Shown: positions 1-7,050 of the stretch, one piece after another | Position numbering within the stretch: position 1 is the stretch's first letter | Layout of the letters: each line of letters begins with the position of its first letter | NCBI GenBank assembly: GCA_029240815.1 | Contig: JARDZO010000056.1 | Location: 1-23,714, forward strand | DNA length: 23,714 bases | Source: Brevibacillus sp. | GTDB taxonomy: Bacteria > Bacillota > Bacilli > Brevibacillales > Brevibacillaceae | Direction: 5' to 3' | The notes under the pieces: generated by a model | Seen by the model: only the letters and a program-made list of their open reading frames with translations | Told to the model about the DNA's origin: nothing | Databases searched by the model: none | Position numbers and translations under genes: made by a program

Positions 1-113
1 GAATCAAAGAGAGCGGCAGGGACTCCTACTTGTTCGAGAGCTGGGGTTAATTTATCCTCAATATAGGCAGTCTTCTCTGCCAAATAGGTATCAAACGTGT
101 CCACGGCCATCAT
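1..113 (-). CDS. ispA: Farnesyl diphosphate synthase, N-terminal fragment (polyprenyl synthetase)
   Basis: Only about 37 codons are in the window; the gene runs off the left edge. The visible peptide begins MMAVDTFDTYLAEKTAYIED, a short helical lead typical of bacterial farnesyl diphosphate synthases, but no catalytic DDxxD motif is reached. The call therefore rests mainly on position: in Bacillus the gene directly after xseB is ispA. Two consecutive ATG codons (113-111 and 110-108) are possible starts behind an AAGGGGAAG Shine-Dalgarno; the first overlaps the TGA of xseB as ATGA, which suggests translational coupling. In the family it condenses isopentenyl and dimethylallyl diphosphate to farnesyl diphosphate for quinone and cell-wall lipid carriers. 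Confidence 0.75.
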   Translation of the reverse strand, partial: MMAVDTFDTYLAEKTAYIEDKLTPALEQVGVPAALFD

Positions 114-364
114 ACTTCCCCTTCCACGCGAAAAGCTTTTTGCTTCAGCATGCCGTCTTCTTCGACCAATTGGGTAATTTTCGCTTCGATCGCATCGAGC
201 TTTTGACCACAAATCCGGGAAAGAGTAACACCTTCCTGATACAGCGTGATTGCCTCTTCTAACGGAATTTCCCCTTCTTCCAGTCGTATGACGACCTCTT
301 CCAGCCGTTTCATCGCTTCTTCAAACTGCATATCAGTCTCTTGGTCCGTTTTCTTTCGAGCCAT
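110..364 (-). CDS. xseB: Exodeoxyribonuclease VII small subunit
   Basis: 84-residue protein starting MARKKTDQETDMQFEEAMKR. It is almost entirely helical and carries the family pattern of a short amphipathic hairpin (FEEAMKRLEEVVIRLEEGEI, then LEEAITLYQEGVTL). XseB subunits wrap around the XseA coiled coil in the exonuclease VII complex that degrades single-stranded DNA. An upstream in-frame ATG at 415 would add 17 residues, but the ATG at 364 has GGGAGGAG about 7 nt ahead and gives the usual family length. The gene begins 32 bp inside the end of xseA in another frame, and its stop overlaps the next gene as ATGA, so xseA, xseB and ispA are probably translationally coupled. Confidence 0.95.
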   Translation of the reverse strand: MARKKTDQETDMQFEEAMKRLEEVVIRLEEGEIPLEEAITLYQEGVTLSRICGQKLDAIEAKITQLVEEDGMLKQKAFRVEGEV

Positions 365-1712
365 TGTGCTTCTCCTCCCGATCAATCTGTTCCACGCGTG
401 CAGTCGCGCTACCATCTCTTAATCGTACCACGAGCTCATCACCACTCGCAAATTGCTCTACCGATTTTACGATCTGCCCCCCAGCATACACGAGAGAGAA
501 CCCTCGCTGCATAACTTTCAGCGGGCTGAGCGCATCCAATTGGGCCACTCGTGCAGAAAAGGTCATCTGCTGTTCGGTTAGTCGTCTGCGCATCCGTTCA
601 TCTAATCGCGCACGGACTGTCAGTACCTGTTTGCGTCGCTCACCGATCTGATCCGCCAAACGATAGCGTTTGATTTGTTGTGCGAGTCGCCCATATCGCT
701 CCCGTCGCAGTGTGAGAAGATGCTTCATGGACTGCTTCATGCGCAAATGAGCTCGATCAAGCCGCTCGGCAGCCTCTTCTAAACGTCGCTGCGGCTGTCG
801 CATCGCATAAGAATTACTCAACTGATTCAATCGTTTACGCTGGTCTGCTATTCGGTTATGTACGGCTCGCTGAATACGGGCGTCAAACTGTTTGACCCTC
901 TCCACCCATTCCAAATAGTGCGGAACAGCTAACTCAGCTGCTGCTGTCGGTGTCGCAGCATGTACATCCGCTACAAAATCCGCGATCGTCACATCTGTTT
1001 CGTGCCCCACAGCGGAGATGACAGGTATGATCGAGGCTGCGATTGCCCTCGCTACTTTCTCGTCATTAAATGCCCATAGCTCCTCGATGGACCCGCCTCC
1101 ACGCCCCACGATGAGTACATCAATATCCGTTTGTTGGTTGATGATTCGAATCGCTGAGATAATCGAAGCCGGTGCTTCCACACCTTGTACAACAGCAGGA
1201 GCGAGCACGATCTCGGCCTGCGGGTACCTGCGACGAATGGTCGTGCAAATATCTCGAATCGCGGCACCGGTCGGCGACGTTACAACCCCTACGCGCTTAG
1301 GAAAGCGAGGCAGCGGCCGCTTTCTTTCTGCTGCGAACAACCCTTCGAGTGCCAGCTTTTCTTTTAGTTGCTCAAACGCCAAATAAAGAGATCCCAGACC
1401 ATCCGGCTGCATCTCTTTCGCGTAAAGCTGATAGGCTCCATCCCGTTCAAAGGCAGAAATGGAACCACGCACGATTGCTTTGGTTCCGTCTTTGGGGAGG
1501 AAACGTAAAAAACGATTATAGCTGCCAAACATGACTACTTTGATCCGCGATTGCTTATCTTTGAGCGTAAAGTACATATGTCCGCTCGAATGATGCGTAA
1601 AGTTGGAAATCTCCCCACGTACCCATACATCCTGCAGTCGGGAATCCTTTTCGAGTACCATCTTGATATAACGGTTGAGATCACTGACAGATAAGATATC
1701 TTGTATGGCCAT
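333..1712 (-). CDS. xseA: Exodeoxyribonuclease VII large subunit
   Basis: 459 residues, normal for the family. The N-terminal OB-fold covers about residues 8-100 (VWVRGEISNF near 29-38, SGHMYFTLKD near 43-52). The catalytic domain follows, with conserved stretches VVTSPTGAAIRD (143-154), GRGGGSIEELWAFN (203-216) and GHETDVTIADFVAD (236-249). A long basic coiled coil takes up about 270-400. With XseB it hydrolyses single-stranded DNA from both ends into oligonucleotides in the cytoplasm. The start at 1712 (MAIQDILSV) was chosen for its GGAGGAGGGG Shine-Dalgarno and family N-terminus; the open frame continues upstream to 1856 through a terminator-like hairpin and is not expected to be translated. 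The last 32 bp overlap xseB. Confidence 0.96.
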   Translation of the reverse strand: MAIQDILSVSDLNRYIKMVLEKDSRLQDVWVRGEISNFTHHSSGHMYFTLKDKQSRIKVVMFGSYNRFLRFLPKDGTKAIVRGSISAFERDGAYQLYAKEMQPDGLGSLYLAFEQLKEKLALEGLFAAERKRPLPRFPKRVGVVTSPTGAAIRDICTTIRRRYPQAEIVLAPAVVQGVEAPASIISAIRIINQQTDIDVLIVGRGGGSIEELWAFNDEKVARAIAASIIPVISAVGHETDVTIADFVADVHAATPTAAAELAVPHYLEWVERVKQFDARIQRAVHNRIADQRKRLNQLSNSYAMRQPQRRLEEAAERLDRAHLRMKQSMKHLLTLRRERYGRLAQQIKRYRLADQIGERRKQVLTVRARLDERMRRRLTEQQMTFSARVAQLDALSPLKVMQRGFSLVYAGGQIVKSVEQFASGDELVVRLRDGSATARVEQIDREEKHNGSKENGPRD

Positions 1713-1793
1713 GCGCCCCTCCTCCATAGAACACTCGGCAGTGCCAAGCTTTTCGGCGAAGCCGTCTTCTCTGCCTTTCAAATGCTTCCTACT

Positions 1794-1833
1794 AAAAAGG
1801 AAATGGATAAAGGAGTACTCTTTACCCATTTCC
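1794..1833 (-). terminator. Intrinsic terminator between folD and xseA
   Basis: On the minus strand a 14-bp stem (arm GGAAATGGGTAAAG pairing with CTTTATCCATTTCC, one G-U pair) with a 7-nt loop is followed at once by TTTTT. It lies about 48 nt past the folD stop and 81 nt ahead of the xseA start. It should end part of the folD transcript, so xseA-xseB-ispA would need readthrough or its own promoter; I found no convincing promoter in the remaining gap. Confidence 0.75.
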
Positions 1834-1838
1834 ATGTC

Positions 1839-1889
1839 AGCAGAGTTTACTGGCAAGCAGCGTTTACCTGCCAGCAGCGTTTACCTGCC
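1839..1889 (-). repeat. 17-bp tandem repeat across the folD stop codon
   Basis: Two perfect, directly adjoining 17-bp units (AGCAGCGTTTACCTGCC on the plus strand) occupy 1856-1872 and 1873-1889. A decayed third unit, AGCAGAGTTTACTGGCA, sits at 1839-1855. The folD TAA is inside the unit at 1873-1889, and the copies lie between folD and the terminator. This looks like a local slippage or duplication product. Confidence 0.85.
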
Positions 1890-2735
1890 TGCTTGCTTGC
1901 GCGCTGCCACTACGGTGTTTTTCAAAAGCATCGTGATGGTCATTGGACCCACTCCGCCTGGTACTGGCGTCAGGAAGCTCGCGACATCCTTCACTTCTTC
2001 GAACTTGACATCTCCTACGAGCTTGCCCGTTTCGATCCGGTTTACACCTACGTCAATAACCACTGCACCCGGTTTCACGTGTTCCGCTCCGATCATGTGC
2101 GCGCGACCTGTCGCTACCACCAGAATGTCAGCCTTGCGAGTAAATTCTTCAAGGTTTTGTGTGCGGGAATGGCACATGGTCACAGTTGCATTTGCCTGTT
2201 GCAGCAAGAGCGAAACCGGTTTGCCCACGATGTTGCTACGGCCAATGACCACGGCGTGTTTCCCAGCAATTTCGGTACCCGTCCGTCTAATCAATTCAAT
2301 GATTCCGTGCGGTGTACATGGCAGGAACGTTTCATTACCGAGGACCATGTTTCCTACACTAATCGGATGGAAGCCGTCTACATCTTTATCCGGGTGAATG
2401 GCCTCAATGACCGCACTTTCGGAAATATGTGGCGGCAGAGGGAGTTGAACCAAGATCCCATTAACGTTCGGATTTTCGTTCAATTGCGAAATGATCGCTA
2501 GCAGTTCTTCCTCTGTCGTGGATGCATCCTTCAAGATCAACTCAGACGCGATCCCCACTTCCTCGCAGCCTTTTGATTTCCCTCGCACATACGATTGTGA
2601 AGCGGGATCATCCCCGACCAATACAACAGTCAAGCCTGGTGTAATGCCTTGTTCCTTCAGTTCAGCCACTTCGTTTGCCAATTCGGCACGAATGCTCTGC
2701 GCAACTTCTTTTCCTTGAACAATAATAGCAGCCAT
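1881..2735 (-). CDS. folD: Bifunctional methylenetetrahydrofolate dehydrogenase / methenyltetrahydrofolate cyclohydrolase
   Basis: 284 residues, full length. The substrate motif YVRGKSKGC carries Tyr49 and the catalytic Lys53. Also present are the VQLPLPPH stretch near 96-103, the family signature DVDGFHP, the Rossmann nucleotide site VVIGRSNIVGKPVS, and the C-terminal signature PVPGGVGPMT. It interconverts 5,10-methylene-THF and 10-formyl-THF with NADP, supplying one-carbon units for purines and methionine. ATG at 2735 has AAGGAGG 10 nt upstream. It lies 87 bp after the Kae1-like gene and is followed by a 17-bp tandem repeat and a terminator, so it may be the last gene of the nusB unit. The order nusB-folD-xseA is standard apart from the inserted Kae1-like gene. 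Confidence 0.97.
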   Translation of the reverse strand: MAAIIVQGKEVAQSIRAELANEVAELKEQGITPGLTVVLVGDDPASQSYVRGKSKGCEEVGIASELILKDASTTEEELLAIISQLNENPNVNGILVQLPLPPHISESAVIEAIHPDKDVDGFHPISVGNMVLGNETFLPCTPHGIIELIRRTGTEIAGKHAVVIGRSNIVGKPVSLLLQQANATVTMCHSRTQNLEEFTRKADILVVATGRAHMIGAEHVKPGAVVIDVGVNRIETGKLVGDVKFEEVKDVASFLTPVPGGVGPMTITMLLKNTVVAARKQAGR

Positions 2736-2822
2736 GGAGAAAAAGCCTCCTTCATAACGTCGATACCACTAGTGTACCGATTTCGCGTCGACCTGTAAAG
2801 CCGAATCATTAAAAGTTCATCA

Positions 2823-3785
2823 TTATTTAATGTTCGTCTTTTGCTTCATCCAACCTAGCATTGCAACCCCGTACGCATTGTCCCCAGAGTAAACCGGATC
2901 GCAAAAGTACAGTTTTGCTTTTACAGCGGGATGTTCCAATCGCTTGATAAGCCGATCACGCACGTACTGGTTCGCTGCGACTCCACCTACAATCAGTATA
3001 TCCTTAGGCAAGCCTTGTTCTACTGCATGACGCAACGATTTTTCCAATGTATTTGCGATACATTGCTCAGTAGCACGTGCAATTTCAGCAGGGCTGATCT
3101 GACCCTCTTGAATCGTACGTAGCAAAGACGCCTCCGGACCGGAAAAACTAAAGGAAAGGCCTTCCACTGCCGAAGAAATGCGAAACTCTCCTGTTGCCTC
3201 TTTGGCGAGCTCTTCTAACTGTGGACCTGCGGGAAAGGATAGGCCCAGCGCGACGCCAATGCGATCAACCAGCTGTCCTGCGTGCAGATCGATGGTGCCT
3301 CCGACCTTTTCAATCGAATACCCCGCTGCATGGCGGTCACACAAAAGCAGCTCGCTTGTCCCGCCAGAAAGATGCACGGCAAGAAACCGATCTTGACTGG
3401 GTTTGACCTCTGCTGTGTATTCACCTGCCGCGATATGTCCCTCTTGGTGAGTGGTCAAATGCAAGGGAACACGCAGATAGGTCGCCAACGATTTTCCCAA
3501 TCCCTCTCCTACCTTGAAAACCGGCATGTAGGACTGATCGACTGGACGAGGTTTTTCGCTGACGCATATCGCCTCGATCTCATACTCGGTCCACTTCATC
3601 TGCTCGCTTAATTCCGGCAAGTTCATCACATGTTGAAAGACGGCTTCGGATTGTTGCAGTCCACGCTTGCCTTCCTTCACTTTCAGAAGGCGTTTGGCTT
3701 CTGCTACAATCCGGCCGTCTTCCTGAGCCAAGCACAGTGATGTCCGGTAATTGCTCGTATCAATGCCTAACATTACCTTACTCAT
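2823..3785 (-). CDS. Kae1/TsaD-like protein (annotated in relatives as O-sialoglycoprotein endopeptidase)
   Basis: 320-residue member of the ASKHA/Kae1 fold. It starts MLGIDTSNYRTS (a phosphate-1-like loop near 5-16) and keeps the metal-binding motif HQEGH (His113, His117), the Gly-rich HLSGGTSE (138-145), SFSFSGPEA (211-219), GGVAANQY (267-274) and the third ligand Asp302 in YSGDNAYG. Genuine TsaD has GGHT where this protein has GGTS, and the VGGTIDLHAGQLVDR stretch also departs from TsaD, so it is probably a paralogue and not the tRNA t6A enzyme. The real substrate is unknown; the peptidase name is historical. ATG at 3785 has AGGGGAAG upstream; an open extension to 3902 runs into nusB. It is 19 bp from nusB and likely co-transcribed. 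Confidence 0.85.
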   Translation of the reverse strand: MSKVMLGIDTSNYRTSLCLAQEDGRIVAEAKRLLKVKEGKRGLQQSEAVFQHVMNLPELSEQMKWTEYEIEAICVSEKPRPVDQSYMPVFKVGEGLGKSLATYLRVPLHLTTHQEGHIAAGEYTAEVKPSQDRFLAVHLSGGTSELLLCDRHAAGYSIEKVGGTIDLHAGQLVDRIGVALGLSFPAGPQLEELAKEATGEFRISSAVEGLSFSFSGPEASLLRTIQEGQISPAEIARATEQCIANTLEKSLRHAVEQGLPKDILIVGGVAANQYVRDRLIKRLEHPAVKAKLYFCDPVYSGDNAYGVAMLGWMKQKTNIK

Positions 3786-3804
3786 GCTTGCTTCCCCTGC
3801 CTGT

Positions 3805-4209
3805 TTACGCCTGTGCGGTCTCACGAGCTTGAAGGAAGCTGGACAAGACGCCGTTGATGTAACGATGGGATTGCTCATCGCTAAAGAGCTTTGCAATTTC
3901 AATTGCTTCGTTCATCACAACTTTGTCAGGGGTCTCTGCTTCAAACATAATCTCGTAGAAGGCCAGACGGAGTATCGCGCGGTCTACATTGGCAATCCGT
4001 TCCAGCTGCCAGCCACGTAAGTATTGTTTGATCTCTGCGTCAATCACAGTTTGGTTGTTCATGACACCATCTACCAGATAACGCAAGAACTGGGAATTCT
4101 CTTCAGAATTCTCCATGACCAGTGCGACTGCTTCCTTCACTGGGACTTCCGCCATATCGATCTGGAAAAGACATTGGACTGCTTTTTCTCGTGCTGTTCT
4201 TCGCTTCAT
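3805..4209 (-). CDS. nusB: Transcription antitermination factor NusB
   Basis: 134 residues, all-helical, with the family start MKRRTAREKAVQCLFQIDMA and the C-terminal block DKVVMNEAIEIAKLFS. NusB pairs with NusE (ribosomal protein S10) and binds boxA RNA, allowing antitermination of rRNA transcription. The ATG at 4209 was preferred to the one at 4218 because the AGGTG Shine-Dalgarno is about 6 nt ahead of the former and almost touches the latter. The gene lies between the DUF2273 gene and the Kae1-like gene. In B. subtilis nusB follows the Asp23 family gene yqhY, so two membrane genes (amaP, DUF2273) appear inserted here. Confidence 0.95.
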   Translation of the reverse strand: MKRRTAREKAVQCLFQIDMAEVPVKEAVALVMENSEENSQFLRYLVDGVMNNQTVIDAEIKQYLRGWQLERIANVDRAILRLAFYEIMFEAETPDKVVMNEAIEIAKLFSDEQSHRYINGVLSSFLQARETAQA

Positions 4210-4277
4210 TCCATTCACCTACAATTAAAATTGAGTTCGGGAGCGGATGGATTCACCGGGACATCCCGAAACCTCCG

Positions 4278-4490
4278 TTACCGAAACTTGCCTGGCAATA
4301 TCCGATCTAGAATTTCTCGCAAATCTTCTTTATGATCCAGTTTTCGTCCGATGTAATAACCGGTACCGATAAAGACAACAAACACCAGTGTATCCCAAAA
4401 GCCCACGAGAAGGTAGATGATCCCGAAAATAAATCCGGCCAATATCCCCAATAGCTTCCCCTTATGCTCCCACAATAACTCCCACATCAT
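4278..4490 (-). CDS. DUF2273 small membrane protein (AmaP-associated)
   Basis: 70 residues with two hydrophobic segments (about 12-30 and 33-50) separated by a short turn, then a charged tail (RKLDHKEDLREILDRILPGK). This architecture and its place directly after amaP fit DUF2273, a small protein commonly encoded in amaP-asp23 clusters. Its biochemical role is not known; a structural role at the membrane with the Asp23-AmaP envelope-stress assembly is inferred. The ATG at 4490 has AAGGTGAG a few nt upstream; a GTG at 4499 lies inside that ribosome site and is unlikely. Only 12 bp separate it from amaP, so the two form a unit. Confidence 0.85.
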   Translation of the reverse strand: MMWELLWEHKGKLLGILAGFIFGIIYLLVGFWDTLVFVVFIGTGYYIGRKLDHKEDLREILDRILPGKFR

Positions 4491-4502
4491 GGCTCTCACC
4501 TT

Positions 4503-5066
4503 CTATTCCACACGTTTACGTGCCGCGTAGTTCTCTTGCTGAGCCACTTCCGTCACGACAACCTGCACTTCGGATATCACGACGCCTGCGATTCCTTCTA
4601 CCTGATCTTTGACGTCCTGCTGCAGCTTTTGCGTCAATTCAGGCAACGGGGTTTCACCATCTACAGAGACTCGCAACGTAATGATGTTTCCGCTCTCCAA
4701 TGCCTTGACATTCGTTTTCATATCGCGTACCCCTTTTACTCGTCGAGCGGCACGTTCTGCAATCGTTTGGATCGTCTGAATGGTGATATTGACTTCCCCC
4801 AGATCGCTTCGCTGACGAATGCCACGATCCACTTTGGGTTTACTTCTGCGGAATGAGCTGAAAAAGAAGCGAAGGCTGACAACGAGGAAGATGATCGCGA
4901 CGATGAGATAAGCAAGATTGGTTCCCGAGAGCATCTGCTCCACATAAGGACGGAAAACGTCCGGGGAAATCAAACCGCTGGTCGCTGCAATCGCGATGCA
5001 GGAAAGAATGATCAGCGCAAAACTGTAGATCGTCAAAATAAACCGGTCGAACAAGTTCACATGCAT
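4503..5066 (-). CDS. amaP: Alkaline shock response membrane anchor protein AmaP
   Basis: 187 residues. Two transmembrane helices at about 10-30 and 50-70 are followed by a basic stop (RFFFSSFRRSKPK) and a soluble Asp23-like domain at about 90-180 that ends in EVQVVVTEV. In staphylococci AmaP anchors Asp23 to the membrane; the same role is inferred here, with the Asp23 family gene immediately upstream. The annotated ATG (5066) is only about 2 nt past AAGGAG, while an in-frame GTG at 5060 (giving MNLFDRFIL) sits at an ideal 8 nt, so the true protein may be two residues shorter. A 9-bp inverted repeat lies just ahead of the ribosome site. A terminator separates it from the Asp23 gene. Confidence 0.9.
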   Translation of the reverse strand: MHVNLFDRFILTIYSFALIILSCIAIAATSGLISPDVFRPYVEQMLSGTNLAYLIVAIIFLVVSLRFFFSSFRRSKPKVDRGIRQRSDLGEVNITIQTIQTIAERAARRVKGVRDMKTNVKALESGNIITLRVSVDGETPLPELTQKLQQDVKDQVEGIAGVVISEVQVVVTEVAQQENYAARKRVE

Positions 5067-5077
5067 CTCTCCTTCAA

Positions 5078-5104
5078 CTATGTTTGCCTACGTGTCAAAC
5101 ATAG
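5078..5104 (-). promoter_or_regulatory. Inverted repeat ahead of the amaP ribosome-binding site
   Basis: Perfect 9-bp arms CTATGTTTG (5078-5086) and CAAACATAG (5096-5104) surround a 9-nt spacer. The repeat ends just upstream of the amaP Shine-Dalgarno GAAGGAG. It could be a DNA operator or an RNA hairpin in the leader. A TTGACA lies inside it, but nothing like a -10 follows at 16-18 nt. No U-tract follows it, so it is not a terminator. Confidence 0.5.
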
Positions 5105-5143
5105 CACGTTCGGGGTAGCGGACCTATACAGAGGTTTATGAGG

Positions 5144-5171
5144 AAAATGCCCCCTGTTAAGTAGGGGGCAT
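5144..5171 (-). terminator. Intrinsic terminator after the Asp23 family gene
   Basis: On the minus strand ATGCCCCC pairs with GGGGGCAT (8 bp, 9-nt loop) and is followed by TTTT. It lies 16 bp after the Asp23 gene stop and separates that gene from amaP. Confidence 0.85.
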
Positions 5172-5187
5172 CCATCCGTTGCCTTTG

Positions 5188-5610
5188 TTAGCGCACGCGC
5201 TGGTAATCTTCCACCACTGCAGTTGCAGCTGCAGGCGCTTTTTCTTCCGCTTTCAGCTCTACATCTACGATATGTACATTTACTTCAATCACCGAAAGCC
5301 CTGTCATGCTCTCGATTGCATTGCGCACACTATCTTGAATATTTCGAGCGACATCCGGGATGCGGTGTCCGTATTTTACAATAATCGATACATCCACAGC
5401 TGCTTCGCGAGAGCCAACTTCTACACGAACTCCCCGAGCAATATTTTTACGGCCTAATCGTTCCGCTATTTCTCCTACGAAACCGCCGCTCATTTGCGCC
5501 ACGCCTTCGACTTCGGACGCAGCCATGCCGGCGATCACTTCCAAGACTTCGGGAGCGATCTGGACCTTTCCAAGTTCTGTTCTATCTAAGTCTGGAGAAA
5601 ATTCTTCCAC
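5188..5610 (-). CDS. yqhY: Asp23/Gls24 family envelope stress response protein (YqhY-like)
   Basis: 140 residues of the Asp23 domain: LGKVQIAPEVLEVIAGMAA near 13-31, then GVRVEVGSREAAVDVSIIV, and the C-terminal VIEVNVHIVDVEL, followed by an Ala-rich tail. No membrane segment or signal peptide is visible; the protein is expected at the cytoplasmic face, probably tethered by AmaP. Directly downstream of accBC, this corresponds to B. subtilis yqhY, which is linked to acetyl-CoA carboxylase activity. The GTG at 5610 has GGGAGG 8 nt upstream; the GTG at 5619 lies within that site. A strong promoter sits in the 68-bp gap after accC and a terminator follows the stop, so it can be expressed alone. 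Confidence 0.93.
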   Translation of the reverse strand: MEEFSPDLDRTELGKVQIAPEVLEVIAGMAASEVEGVAQMSGGFVGEIAERLGRKNIARGVRVEVGSREAAVDVSIIVKYGHRIPDVARNIQDSVRNAIESMTGLSVIEVNVHIVDVELKAEEKAPAAATAVVEDYQRVR

Positions 5611-5640
5611 GCTTCGCACCTCCCTTTGGATTTGTATTCC

Positions 5641-5669
5641 ATTATACCAAGCGCTCTGTTTTTTTACAA
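5641..5669 (-). promoter_or_regulatory. Sigma-A promoter with extended -10 for the Asp23 family gene
   Basis: On the minus strand TTGTAA (5669-5664) is followed by a 17-nt spacer and a perfect TATAAT (5646-5641). The TG of an extended -10 (TGGTATAAT) is present. Transcription would start about 25 nt before the ribosome site of the Asp23 gene. Confidence 0.75.
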
Positions 5670-5678
5670 ATAAGCGCC

Positions 5679-7034
5679 TTACTCCTCGTCGAGGTTGAGC
5701 TCATACGTTTCAAGGAACTTCGTATCGAAGTGACCGCTCACAAACACCTCATGCTCGAGCACCTTCAGATGGAAGGGGATCGTCGTCGAAATGCCTTCTA
5801 CGACAAACTCTCCAAGGGCACGCTTCATCCGCTCGATAGCCTCGTTACGATCCTTGCCCCAAACAATCAGCTTTGCAATCATGGAATCGTAGTATGGTGG
5901 AATGGAATAGCCCGAGTAGGCAGCACTATCCACGCGCACGCCAAAGCCTCCCGGAGCTAGGTACTCTGTGATTCGACCTGGAGATGGCATGAAGTTTTTC
6001 GCCGGGTTCTCCGCATTGATCCGACATTCGATCGCCCAACCGTCCAGCACAATGTCCTCTTGAGTAAATGACAGAGGCTGTCCAGCAGCTACCGTCAGTT
6101 GTTCCTTGATGAGGTCAAAGCCGGTCACGAGCTCCGTTACTGGATGCTCTACCTGGATGCGGGTGTTCATTTCCATGAAGTAAAACTGACCGTGCTTATC
6201 CAGGAGAAACTCAACCGTTCCTGCCCCATGATAAGAAACAGCTTTGGCTGCAGCAACAGCCGCTTCACCCATTTGCTTGCGAAGTTCCTCGCTCAATGCT
6301 GGCGATGGAGCTTCTTCAATCAGTTTTTGGTGACGACGCTGGATCGAGCAATCACGCTCTCCCAGATAGACCGCATTTCCATGCTTGTCTGCCATCACTT
6401 GAATTTCCACGTGGCGTGGCCCTTCTACGAACTTTTCCAGATAGACACCCGGGTTGCCGAAAGCTGTCTTTGCTTCGCTTTGAGCTTGTCGAATCGCTTT
6501 TTCCAGATCTTCGTCGTCGACAGCCACGCGCATCCCGCGTCCGCCACCGCCAGCAGTAGCCTTAACCATCACTGGGTAGCCAATTTCGTTGGCCGTCTTG
6601 ACAGCATCTGCCACGTCTTCGATCAGGCCTTCTGTACCCGGAACAGTCGGTACACCTGCCGTTTTCATCGTATCTTTCGCTGTAGATTTGTCGCCCATAT
6701 TTACGATAGCATCCGGATCCGGTCCAATAAACGTAATATTGCAAGCTGCACAAATCTCAGCAAAGTCAGCGTTTTCCGCCAGAAATCCATAACCAGGATG
6801 GATGGCATCAGCTCCCACTTTGGTCGCTACGCTCATGATGTTGGCTATATTCAAATAGCTGTCCTTGGATGCTTTTGGACCAATACAGTAGGCTTCGTCG
6901 GCCATTTTTACATGAAGCGCTTCACGATCCGCTTCGGAGTAGACAGCGACCGTACGAATGCCCAACTCGCGGCATGCACGGATGACCCGCACTGCAATTT
7001 CCCCGCGATTGGCAATCAATACTTTTTGAAACAT
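5679..7034 (-). CDS. accC: Acetyl-CoA carboxylase, biotin carboxylase subunit
   Basis: 451 residues, full length. The N-terminal domain starts [20 protein letters not shown]. The ATP-grasp site includes Lys116, Lys158 and the Gly-rich AGGGGRGMR (161-169). The catalytic block [12 protein letters not shown] carries Glu288, Asn290 and Arg292, and a C-terminal biotin-carboxylase domain follows. It carboxylates biotin on AccB using ATP and bicarbonate, the first half reaction of malonyl-CoA synthesis. ATG at 7034 has GGGGGAG 6 nt upstream; a GTG at 7049 overlaps that site. The gap to accB is only 16 bp, so the two form an operon. The carboxyltransferase genes accA and accD are not in the window, as is usual in Bacillota. 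Confidence 0.97.
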   Translation of the reverse strand: MFQKVLIANRGEIAVRVIRACRELGIRTVAVYSEADREALHVKMADEAYCIGPKASKDSYLNIANIMSVATKVGADAIHPGYGFLAENADFAEICAACNITFIGPDPDAIVNMGDKSTAKDTMKTAGVPTVPGTEGLIEDVADAVKTANEIGYPVMVKATAGGGGRGMRVAVDDEDLEKAIRQAQSEAKTAFGNPGVYLEKFVEGPRHVEIQVMADKHGNAVYLGERDCSIQRRHQKLIEEAPSPALSEELRKQMGEAAVAAAKAVSYHGAGTVEFLLDKHGQFYFMEMNTRIQVEHPVTELVTGFDLIKEQLTVAAGQPLSFTQEDIVLDGWAIECRINAENPAKNFMPSPGRITEYLAPGGFGVRVDSAAYSGYSIPPYYDSMIAKLIVWGKDRNEAIERMKRALGEFVVEGISTTIPFHLKVLEHEVFVSGHFDTKFLETYELNLDEE

Positions 7035-7050
7035 TCCGCTCTCCCCCACC

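Noticed and set aside
1675..2501. Long open frames on the plus strand opposite xseA and folD
   Set aside because: They have no family-like composition or ribosome sites, and lie antisense to clearly conserved genes.
4221..4270. Repeats TTCGGGA/TCCCGAA between the DUF2273 gene and nusB as a terminator
   Set aside because: The loop is long and no T-tract follows on the minus strand.
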